NCBI RefSeq assembly: GCF_014651615.1
Contig: NZ_BMXF01000010.1
Span: 1-49,464, forward strand
Reading direction: 5' to 3'
DNA: 49,464 nt
From: Persicitalea jodogahamensis
Lineage (GTDB): Bacteria > Bacteroidota > Bacteroidia > Cytophagales > Spirosomataceae
The notes under the pieces were generated by a model that saw only the letters and a list, made by a program, of their open reading frames with translations, was not told the DNA's origin and searched no databases. Every line of letters starts with the position of its first letter. The first letter of the stretch is position 1. The translations under genes were made by a program, and so were the position numbers. Below, in pieces: positions 9,110 through 16,892 of this stretch.

Positions 9110-9839
9110 AACACCTGCCGGCACCGAGCAGATCACCGTCAGCAACATCACGATTGACATCGTGCGGAAGGACATCAAGAACATCCACCTGGCGGTGTAC
9201 CCTCCCATGGGACGGGTGCGGATTGCGGCTCCCTTCCTAGTCAAAGACGACGCCATCCGACTGTTCGCCATATCCAAGCTCAGCTGGATCCGACGGCAAC
9301 AGCGACAGTTTGCCGGGCAGGAACGCCTGCCGCCCCGTGAATATAAAGAACGCGAGAGTCACTACTACCAGGGGAAAAGATACCTGCTCCATATCGTCGA
9401 AGCGGAAGGATGGCCCAAAGTAATACTGAAAAATAAAACCTGGATTGAGCTCTACGTCCGACCGGGCACAACTCTCGAAAAACGTCATGCCCTCATGACC
9501 CGTTGGTACCGAACCCAGCTCAAAAAGCAAATCCCGGCCCTAATCGAAAAATGGGAGCAGATCATGGACGTCCAGGTCAATGGCTGGCAGGTACGGCAGA
9601 TGAAAACCCGTTGGGGCTCCTGCAATCCCGACCAAAAGAAGATCCGCTTGAACCTCGAATTGGTCAAAAAGCCCGCCTCTTGCCTCGAATACATCATTGT
9701 TCACGAAATGGTGCACCTGCTGGAACGGCACCATAACGAGGTTTTCTTGGCCTACATGGACCGCTTTCTGCCCCATTGGCGGCAATTGAAGGCGGAGCTG
9801 AACAAGCTGCCGGTACGGCATGAGGAGTGGGGGTATTGA
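9099..9839 (+). CDS. YgjP/WLM-type zinc metallopeptidase (M48-like, DUF45)
   Basis: A 246-residue protein with the YgjP family signature: RWGSC at 171-175, HEMVH at 202-206 (zinc ligands His202 and His206, general base Glu203) and LERHHNEVF, which supplies the third His at 211 or 212. Such proteins are often the last gene of type I restriction operons, where their role is unclear. Start at 9099 overlaps hsdR, as expected for an operon-internal gene. The substrate is unknown. Gene calls on the other strand begin just after it, so it closes the operon. Confidence 0.9.
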   Translation: MNTKTPAGTEQITVSNITIDIVRKDIKNIHLAVYPPMGRVRIAAPFLVKDDAIRLFAISKLSWIRRQQRQFAGQERLPPREYKERESHYYQGKRYLLHIVEAEGWPKVILKNKTWIELYVRPGTTLEKRHALMTRWYRTQLKKQIPALIEKWEQIMDVQVNGWQVRQMKTRWGSCNPDQKKIRLNLELVKKPASCLEYIIVHEMVHLLERHHNEVFLAYMDRFLPHWRQLKAELNKLPVRHEEWGY

Positions 9840-9926
9840 GGGGAGCGGACTAACTAAAAAATAGTTAGATGATTACTAGTAAGTCCAGAGACGCGAAACA
9901 ATCGAATTCAAGTGGACCAGTCACTA

Positions 9927-10967
9927 TCAGAAATCAGTCTTTTTGAAATTTTCCAACCGCCCCCGTCGGTTTCTCAATTCTTGATCTATTTCCTGTATTT
10001 TGGGGTCGTTGGTCAATCTTGATTTCAAAGTATCCGAATAGTATCTTTCGGCGGTTGACAAAAGAGCTTCGGCCGAGTCAATTTTGCCGTTTTGGAGTGC
10101 CAGTAGAGACTTGCTCAAATAATCCTCTATTCTGGAAATTTCTTTATCGTTTTTTGGTTTTTTAGAATCAGAATTTAATGTATTGACGCTCGTGCCATTA
10201 TTTTTTAAATAGTGATAGCCACTAAATCCTAAAATAAATACGAATAGCATTGCCGCCAAAAAGAGAATTTTTTTTGACCGAATTTTTGGCGTATTGGAAA
10301 TAGCAGATTCTCGATTCGGCGATTCATTGCCAGCTAAATACGCTGGTTCACTACTGATACTTTCTGTATCGTCTTGACTTGGTTTATCAGGTACTGAAAC
10401 CGACTCTTCGTCAGAGATGGTTTTCTCCTGCTCTTTTTCATTACCAAATTCCGGATTATTTATTGCCAATATCAAAACCGGATAATCGCTCCCTGTCGAA
10501 TCCAGGTTTCCGCTTTCCAATCGGCTTTGCGTGGATGATTCTCCTTCTAAATTGATGAGGATTAGGTCGCCCGGCTGGCAAGGATAGCTTTCCGATTTCA
10601 GGACGATTGTTTCACCGTTCCGCCTGAGCAGCACTGTACACCCACTGTACGTATAGGCAGTTAGGATGCCTTTGGCGTCGATCAGTACCTGCGCGAAACG
10701 GCGGACAATAGAGTCGTTTTCACCTTCGAATTCAGCGTGTTTCTGCTCGGTGTAGCTCGCGCGGTAATCCAGAAATGCCTTTTCTAGGGCTTGGTTGAAA
10801 GTGGCCGCGTCGAACGGTCGCGGCGTTCCGAACGAAGCGGCAAAGGATTTGTAGCCGCCCGAAATGCACCGTACCGACGCATAAAGCGAATCGCTGGCCA
10901 ATTCGTAGAAATTGCCTTTTGCCCGTAGCTGATCGTCGAATAACGAAAATGTCCAGTCGTTTTTCAT
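9927..10967 (-). CDS. Unrecognised single-pass membrane protein, end of the HEPN-Hsp70 operon
   Basis: The 346-residue protein has a soluble N-terminal domain (about 1-170), an acidic low-complexity linker rich in Ser, Glu and Asp (about 175-225), one transmembrane helix (about 233-250) and a helical C-terminal tail. The stretch from 107 to 140 (SGCTVLLRRNGETIVL, then QPGDLILIN) faintly resembles strands of PP2C phosphatases, but the metal-binding Asp motifs are absent, so this is only a weak suggestion. It starts 7 bases after the previous gene and is the last gene of the minus-strand operon. It may connect a cytoplasmic sensor domain to the envelope. Confidence 0.75.
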   Translation of the reverse strand: MKNDWTFSLFDDQLRAKGNFYELASDSLYASVRCISGGYKSFAASFGTPRPFDAATFNQALEKAFLDYRASYTEQKHAEFEGENDSIVRRFAQVLIDAKGILTAYTYSGCTVLLRRNGETIVLKSESYPCQPGDLILINLEGESSTQSRLESGNLDSTGSDYPVLILAINNPEFGNEKEQEKTISDEESVSVPDKPSQDDTESISSEPAYLAGNESPNRESAISNTPKIRSKKILFLAAMLFVFILGFSGYHYLKNNGTSVNTLNSDSKKPKNDKEISRIEDYLSKSLLALQNGKIDSAEALLSTAERYYSDTLKSRLTNDPKIQEIDQELRNRRGRLENFKKTDF

Positions 10968-10974
10968 TGGCCAT

Positions 10975-11448
10975 TCAAGACTCTTGCGACAACAATATAC
11001 TCTGTACTATATCGACGGGAAGCTCGATAAACGCAACTCCCTGAAACGCATGGACCGGAACAGAAAAAGAATAACCTTCCGTGTCGATAGTTAGCTGCGT
11101 GTTTTCTATTCGGGTGTAAGCCGACAGGCTGGCATCGTTGAGAAAAAGCTGATTGAAAGCCACCTGCCGCTCAGGCAGGCAAGAAATTATCAACGTTTGC
11201 TCGCTCAATGTGAAAGTGAAAATATCCGCGTTATTATTTTTAATTCTTTGAAGCAGTTTCACCAGCGAATCAGCCCGTACTTCGATTAATTGTCTTTCGG
11301 TATCCAGCGAATCTGCTACCAATATTTTATCAGAACGAACGGGCGCATCCGTTCCCCTGGCCGACCACAGAAGAAAAACCGCCGCTATCGCCAGAACAGC
11401 CAATACAGCCAACTGGGAAACGCGCTCTATTTGTGAATTTCTTTTCAT
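10975..11448 (-). CDS. Small membrane-anchored protein of unknown function
   Basis: A 157-residue protein with one N-terminal transmembrane helix (about 12-27, LAVLAVLAIAAVFLLW) and a roughly 125-residue extracytoplasmic domain; helical near 45-65, then beta-rich. Its start codon overlaps the stop of the giant SEDS-PBP gene by four bases, so translation is probably coupled and the product may be a partner of that enzyme, for example a bitopic subunit of a wall-synthesis complex. That partnership is inference. No family is recognised. Confidence 0.75.
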   Translation of the reverse strand: MKRNSQIERVSQLAVLAVLAIAAVFLLWSARGTDAPVRSDKILVADSLDTERQLIEVRADSLVKLLQRIKNNNADIFTFTLSEQTLIISCLPERQVAFNQLFLNDASLSAYTRIENTQLTIDTEGYSFSVPVHAFQGVAFIELPVDIVQSILLSQES

Positions 11449-14400
11449 AAGATTTTCTTTTTCTCTTCCATTAGATATTTAAAGTCATCCGATTCCTGGA
11501 TGTAATTGACCAAGTCACGTGCCGTTCGTTTGGCGTCGTCGCTCCACGCGCCCGAGGAGGAAGCGTCGCTGTAAAATGAAAAGTAGAGGACGTAGAATTT
11601 GTTGTCCCGCATGGTTTTGGTGTTCAGCGGCTGGTCGTGCAGTGGTTTCTGGCTTATAACGAGCAGCAGGTTTTTGTCCCTGAACGCGCCCCCGCTTCGG
11701 TCGCCGCTGATGGTGCCGGTTTTGGCGTAGAGATGGTAGCCAGGGGCGGCGATTCCCTGCAAAAATCGGGCTGTTCCCGATTCCACCGCAAGATTCATGG
11801 CCTTGAACAGATTTTGGGAATAGAACGACAGCAGACGCGCCTCCTGCCCCCAGGTTTTGCCCACCGAAAAATAGCCCGCAGGGCGGGGAGTATCGGCCAG
11901 AATACTGGCGTGATAGCGAGCGTTGAAGCTGAACAAACTGGCCGCCATCTCCGCCATTTTGAGCGGTGTGACGGTGATTGGATACGCGCCCATCGCGATT
12001 TGCGGAATAGCGTTTTGGGTGTTTTCCTTCCGGTCCACAAGGTAGAGGTGCGAAGGTTCGGGGAAGCTCCACAATTTATAGGAGCTGCCGGAGGCGTTGA
12101 ATTTTTCGTCGTCCAGGCCGGGGGCCAGGTTGCGGTCTTTGGCCGCCTCCGGGTCGCGTTCGGCCTCCTGGCTCAGGGGCAACCGGAAGTTTTGGGACAA
12201 GCCCGTGGCCAGCAACGAAGCCTTCTGGTCCCAGTCAGGCATCTGGTCGAGACGGTAGGTATGCTGGTCGTACTTGATGAGGGGAAAGTTGAGTTCGGAT
12301 TGCGTGGGGTGGGCGCCTGGCCGCAGGTAAGCGGAGGGACTGCGGTCTCGCAATCCGCGCGCGACCTGGCCCATCTGGGTGGGCGTGAGGGAGCCTAAAA
12401 ACACCATCATGCTGTTGTAGGTGTTGGTAGAATGGCTGATATAGAACAGGTTATCGTGTTCCCCCAAATTGTCGCTCCCCACGGTGAGCCGCATTTTGCG
12501 CCCGCCAAAGTGCCGGATAAGCTTATCAGTACCCCCGGCGGACTGCCTGGGATAGTTGCCAATGCCGCCGAATAGCAGCTTGGGCCAGCCGAGGTCGTAC
12601 TGCGAAGTAACGGCCCCGTAAAGAATGGGCTTGAAGGTCGAGGCCGGGCCATTGGGCATCCGAACCAGGCAGCGGTTGCCGAACAGGTTGCGATCGTTGT
12701 AGCTGGATGGGTCGAGGTAAAGCTGCTCGAACAGGTCGGCGTATTCGTTCATCCGGTTGGGATCCAGCCGCGCTTTAGGGTCGGTCTTGTAATCGCTCAA
12801 CGCCCGGATGCGCCCCTCGCTGTCCAGCACCACCAAGCTGAAGCCCCGTTTTTCGTTGGCGGCAGAAGGCTGGAAATATCTTTCCATGCGGTCATAAATC
12901 TGGCGCGACAGGATGGGATCGAGGGTGGTTTGCACGTTGGCATTCCACAATTCGGGCCGCAAATCGTAGCTGCTTTTGACCAGATTGGTGAAGTAATAGG
13001 TCCACAACGAACGTTCGCGCAACGGGTAGTAATGCTGGGGACGGCCATTGATCCAACTGTTTTTGGCTAGGTATTCCCCCGTTTTCTGCGCTACTTTCAG
13101 GGACACCAGCCGGGAAGGCTTGCCCGCCGGGGCCATCGGCTGCAAGTGCAGGACATCATTGGCCCGCAGCGACAAAGCGTGACGGGTTTGGTCGGCGGAG
13201 ATGACTTCGGTGCCGTTTTTTATCAAGAAACCGCTGCGGGTTTTTCTTTCTTCGCCCTGCGTCCTTCCCAGCAGCAACACGGGCAGGGAGTCGCGCGTCC
13301 AACCCGCCGGCACTAGACTGAGGCGGAGGTTGAGATTTTCGTTCTTGTCGAGCAGGTTTTTGTTCGCCAAAAACGCACTCAGGTCGGTCACCAGTCTTCC
13401 GGTATCGAGGCGGACGCTGCGTGCCTCACTGGTCAAACTCCCGATGGACAGCGACTTGTGCACCGAAGCCGAGGTCAAATGGCCACGCCAGGAATTTTGA
13501 TAGACATCGGGGCTGTTGACGTTGTAGAAGAAGCCATTCACCGCGAACTCGTACAGTCCGTCCTCATTCTTGCGCAAATGCACGAGTTGCTCGGGCGAGT
13601 TGACCTGCACGTAACGGTCGCGGAAGGCGTCGTAGGCACTACGCTCGAAGGGCTTGTCGGCAAAGAAATTCTTATCCTCCTTTTGCAGGTACACATCGAA
13701 GCCCCGCACCAGTTCCGCCGGGGTCATTTTTCGGGCGGAGCGTACGTCTTTTTGGTAAAGCTCGAAAACTGAATTCAGGCCGTCGAAAGTTTTTTCCAGA
13801 CGTGAAACCGTTTGGTTCAAGTCGAAACGGCGGACATTTTTATTGGTCAAAAAGAAGGAACCTACGGCGAAAATCAGCACCAATAACACGGCCCGGTAGC
13901 CAAACTGCCGCGCCCCCTTGAACTCGAAAGTGCGGTGAGTCACCTCAGTTTCCGTGACAGAGGCCTCCCCGTAGCCCGCTAGCACCACCAGCAGGAGCAG
14001 CCCGAAACCCACGAGTAATGTCAGCAGACTGTTCAGGCTGAGGAGAGGGAAATCCTGACCCACAAAGACCATGCGGTCGGAGGCGGCGAGCCAAATCGTG
14101 AACGACAGCGCGAACAGGAAACAGAGCAGTTGCGCTCGCAGGCGGGTGAAGGCGTGGAACGGCATCCGGTTCCTGACCGAAAGGAACGTGAGCAACCCCA
14201 GCAACAGAATCAGCCCGACCAGCACCCATTCCGAGTGTTCGGCGATGACGTAGCGCACCGACACCAGGTCCGAAATCTGTGTCAGGTACGACGACCCTTG
14301 CTGGAAATGCGGCACGCGCCGGAAATAATTGTAGAGGTTGAACTCGCCTTTCTCGTAAAAATAATTGATAAACCATTGGTTCTGGGCGGCGTTGAGCAGA

Positions 14401-16838
14401 CGGCGGTCGTTGCCTAGATTGAACTGCTCGGCGGCGATGATATCGTCCGCCGTCCGAAAGCGCACCTCGGCGCGGTATAGCATCCGGTTTTTGCTTTGGG
14501 CCAGAGCTTCCAGACGGGGTTGCAGGGCAAAAGCCAGCCCCATCGCCCCCAGCAGAATCCCCGCCGCCAGCAGCCTGACCCGTCGCGACAAGTACGTTTC
14601 CCGCCACGCCAGCAGCACCGCCACGCCCAGTAGCAACTCCACCGAAATCAGGACATTTCTGAATAAAAAAGACAAAATCAGCGGCGAAAAGCCGATGAAC
14701 GCCAACAGCAGCAGCGGAATCAGAATAAGTCGATAATTCGATAGCTGGCGCAAGATTTTGTGGGTAAAGCGTTGGGAACTCAGGCGGTGGTCGGGAAATG
14801 CCTCTTTGCGCAGGTACCAGTAAAGCAGGGAAAAGACCAGGAAAATGATAGCGAAACCCGCGTCGCCCAGCGTGAAAGCCCCGAGGGCCGCCAACCAGTT
14901 TAGCTTCCGGACAAAGCGGTACTCGGGCGATTGTACCGCGTACTCGTGGCGGGCCACCGCCCGCCGCTGGAACACGAAATCAATCAGAAAATAGGTCGCG
15001 ACGGGTACCAGGACGCTCATCAGCCGTTCCAAACTACCCACATTTTTCAACCCGACCAGCCCGTACAGGCCAAAAAGCAAATAGGGCATCCAGGCAGTTT
15101 GAAACCATCGCCAACGAGGTGAAGCGGGCAGTGGACGATGCCAGCGGAAGACCCAGAGCTTGTACCCCAGAATAACGCCGAAAAAGGCCAACGTGAAATA
15201 AATCTGGTACCAAAAATAGGTTCTTAATCCGCGCAGGGTTTCGTAGTCGGTGGCTGTGGCGTCGTCGAGGGGAACGAAAGTAACGGCCCGCCACAGAATC
15301 ACTGTCCTGACCGTCATGAAAGCCAGCAAAGCCAAATACACGCCCACTTCCACTTTGAAACTATTGCGGATGCGGTCGAGTGGCGTGAGCTGCACCGAAA
15401 GCAGGGCTAGCACCGTGAAACCCAAAATATAGCTTAGCAACGCCCCCCACGGCAGTCCGTTGGTGGCTTTGAGATCCTCGACGGCCAGAATCCAGCGGAC
15501 ATCGTGCCGGGGGTCGGTGGCCAGTCCGGTGGTCGCCATCCGCAGGGTATCGCCGGCCTGGGCGGTTTGCAGGGCGAGGCCGGGGTCAAGGTCGTTTTGT
15601 TGCACTTCGTTCACCACGCGGAAGCGCATTTTTTGGGTGGTCGGCCCGGTGGCGTAGCTGAGGTTGGCGGTGAGATGGTTGCGGTTGTCGTCGCGAGTGG
15701 GGCCGTCGAACAGCAGTCCCGCCAGCAGCGTGGTGTTGGTGATGTGGTGGCCGGAGGAGGTCAGGAAAAGCGTCTCCTCGTCGGCTTCCGAACTGCGCAG
15801 GTAGTGGCGTTCTGGGAAACCCAGGTACAGCGCGGCCCGTTCGCCCTCCCGCCGCAGGAAGTAGGTCGTGGTACGCTTGGTGCGCAAGCCGACGTAAAAC
15901 GACTGCCCCGCCGCGAGCGGCAAGTCGAACGCGGGCCGACGCGCCAACGCCACGGCGGTGCCATCCACGCTCAGGGCCACGACCGAATCGGCCCAGACGC
16001 GCGACGGGAACAACCGTAGTGGCGAGGTGTTTTGGCTACCATTTTTTTGGAGCAAATATTCTTCCCGAACCAAATAGGTGTCGCCCAGCAAGGCCAGTAC
16101 CGCCCCGAAGTCTGGCGCGGCGACGGGATTGCGACTGAGCAAATCGCGCAGAGAAATGCCCGTGCGGATGACGCGGTCGAAGGGGAGGTCGAGCGGCGCG
16201 TAGCTGCTGTCGGCGTCGGCGTATTGGTACCGGTAGCTGACGTTTTCCCGGTCGCGGTTCTGTACCCAGAGCGTGAGCCGCCGCCCGCCGCCAAATTCCG
16301 CGCTGAGGGTGCTGTCGAAGCGATTGGCTCCGGCATCGTTAGCCAAGACGTAGCGGTCGTCTTTTTTGAAATAAATGGGTTCAAAAAATCGCTCACCCCG
16401 CAACGTGAAGCTGTTTTCGGTGGGATTGGTCGTCACGTTCAACTCGCCGAGTTTTCGATCCCATAGAGCCCGCTGCGGCTCCCGTTCGCTGACCAGCCGG
16501 AGGGCGCGCCCGAAGTCGTAGCCCAAGTGACCGACCACGTGGTGGTCGGCATTTTTGAAAATTCGCGGCGGGGCCGCCCAGTAGTTGTAAAGCGTAAAAG
16601 CCGCCGCCACGCCCGCCACCGTCAGGCTCAGCGCGTGCAGCACCTTCTGCGTCGCCAGCCGACTACGCTGCTCGCCCAGCGGGGCTTCCTCAACCCGAAA
16701 ATCCACCCAGGCCAGTCGCGCTACCAGCAACACGCTGATGGCCAGGAAAACGGCCAGGCTTAAGAAGTTGAGGAGCAAAATCAGCCCCAAAATACCTAGA
16801 GTGATGGCGGCGATTTGGTAGCGTAGCTTTTTAGTCAC
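11445..16838 (-). CDS. Giant polytopic penicillin-binding transpeptidase, probable SEDS-PBP fusion
   Basis: A 1797-residue envelope protein. Residues 1-90 hold two membrane helices; 90-465 form an extracytoplasmic domain; about 466-1000 contain many membrane helices. The last of these carry SEDS-like (RodA/FtsW) features: Asp857 in SDLVSVRYVIAE, and PLLSLNSLL near 931-939, recalling the P-F-S-Y-G-G-S-S motif. A helix at about 981-997 leads to a class B transpeptidase domain with all three motifs: Ser1400-T-F-Lys1403, Ser1470-T-Asn1472 and Lys1706-T-G. Transpeptidase activity (glycan cross-linking) is well supported; the glycosyltransferase part is inference. The start is GTG at 16838, thirty bases after a sigma-type promoter motif. 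Confidence 0.88.
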   Translation of the reverse strand: MTKKLRYQIAAITLGILGLILLLNFLSLAVFLAISVLLVARLAWVDFRVEEAPLGEQRSRLATQKVLHALSLTVAGVAAAFTLYNYWAAPPRIFKNADHHVVGHLGYDFGRALRLVSEREPQRALWDRKLGELNVTTNPTENSFTLRGERFFEPIYFKKDDRYVLANDAGANRFDSTLSAEFGGGRRLTLWVQNRDRENVSYRYQYADADSSYAPLDLPFDRVIRTGISLRDLLSRNPVAAPDFGAVLALLGDTYLVREEYLLQKNGSQNTSPLRLFPSRVWADSVVALSVDGTAVALARRPAFDLPLAAGQSFYVGLRTKRTTTYFLRREGERAALYLGFPERHYLRSSEADEETLFLTSSGHHITNTTLLAGLLFDGPTRDDNRNHLTANLSYATGPTTQKMRFRVVNEVQQNDLDPGLALQTAQAGDTLRMATTGLATDPRHDVRWILAVEDLKATNGLPWGALLSYILGFTVLALLSVQLTPLDRIRNSFKVEVGVYLALLAFMTVRTVILWRAVTFVPLDDATATDYETLRGLRTYFWYQIYFTLAFFGVILGYKLWVFRWHRPLPASPRWRWFQTAWMPYLLFGLYGLVGLKNVGSLERLMSVLVPVATYFLIDFVFQRRAVARHEYAVQSPEYRFVRKLNWLAALGAFTLGDAGFAIIFLVFSLLYWYLRKEAFPDHRLSSQRFTHKILRQLSNYRLILIPLLLLAFIGFSPLILSFLFRNVLISVELLLGVAVLLAWRETYLSRRVRLLAAGILLGAMGLAFALQPRLEALAQSKNRMLYRAEVRFRTADDIIAAEQFNLGNDRRLLNAAQNQWFINYFYEKGEFNLYNYFRRVPHFQQGSSYLTQISDLVSVRYVIAEHSEWVLVGLILLLGLLTFLSVRNRMPFHAFTRLRAQLLCFLFALSFTIWLAASDRMVFVGQDFPLLSLNSLLTLLVGFGLLLLVVLAGYGEASVTETEVTHRTFEFKGARQFGYRAVLLVLIFAVGSFFLTNKNVRRFDLNQTVSRLEKTFDGLNSVFELYQKDVRSARKMTPAELVRGFDVYLQKEDKNFFADKPFERSAYDAFRDRYVQVNSPEQLVHLRKNEDGLYEFAVNGFFYNVNSPDVYQNSWRGHLTSASVHKSLSIGSLTSEARSVRLDTGRLVTDLSAFLANKNLLDKNENLNLRLSLVPAGWTRDSLPVLLLGRTQGEERKTRSGFLIKNGTEVISADQTRHALSLRANDVLHLQPMAPAGKPSRLVSLKVAQKTGEYLAKNSWINGRPQHYYPLRERSLWTYYFTNLVKSSYDLRPELWNANVQTTLDPILSRQIYDRMERYFQPSAANEKRGFSLVVLDSEGRIRALSDYKTDPKARLDPNRMNEYADLFEQLYLDPSSYNDRNLFGNRCLVRMPNGPASTFKPILYGAVTSQYDLGWPKLLFGGIGNYPRQSAGGTDKLIRHFGGRKMRLTVGSDNLGEHDNLFYISHSTNTYNSMMVFLGSLTPTQMGQVARGLRDRSPSAYLRPGAHPTQSELNFPLIKYDQHTYRLDQMPDWDQKASLLATGLSQNFRLPLSQEAERDPEAAKDRNLAPGLDDEKFNASGSSYKLWSFPEPSHLYLVDRKENTQNAIPQIAMGAYPITVTPLKMAEMAASLFSFNARYHASILADTPRPAGYFSVGKTWGQEARLLSFYSQNLFKAMNLAVESGTARFLQGIAAPGYHLYAKTGTISGDRSGGAFRDKNLLLVISQKPLHDQPLNTKTMRDNKFYVLYFSFYSDASSSGAWSDDAKRTARDLVNYIQESDDFKYLMEEKKKIL

Positions 16839-16868
16839 GGGAGGAGGGAGAGGTTGGTATAATGGCTA

Positions 16869-16892
16869 TTCGCAGAAATGAGGGAGACATCA
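16869..16892 (-). promoter_or_regulatory. ECF-type promoter motif before the SEDS-PBP gene
   Basis: On the minus strand TGATG (16892-16888), a 14-base spacer and GCGAA (16873-16869), exactly 30 bases before the GTG start at 16838. It overlaps the 3' end of the caspase-Sel1 gene, giving the SEDS-PBP gene an internal promoter within the operon. Confidence 0.8.

Noticed and set aside
9860-9926. GCGAA at about 9890 as another sigma promoter copy
   Set aside because: The upstream TGATT is 18 bases away instead of 14 and no plus-strand gene follows.
15504-16019. 171-codon plus-strand frame opposite the giant PBP gene
   Set aside because: Low-complexity Gly/Val/Arg sequence antisense to a clearly coding region; no start context.
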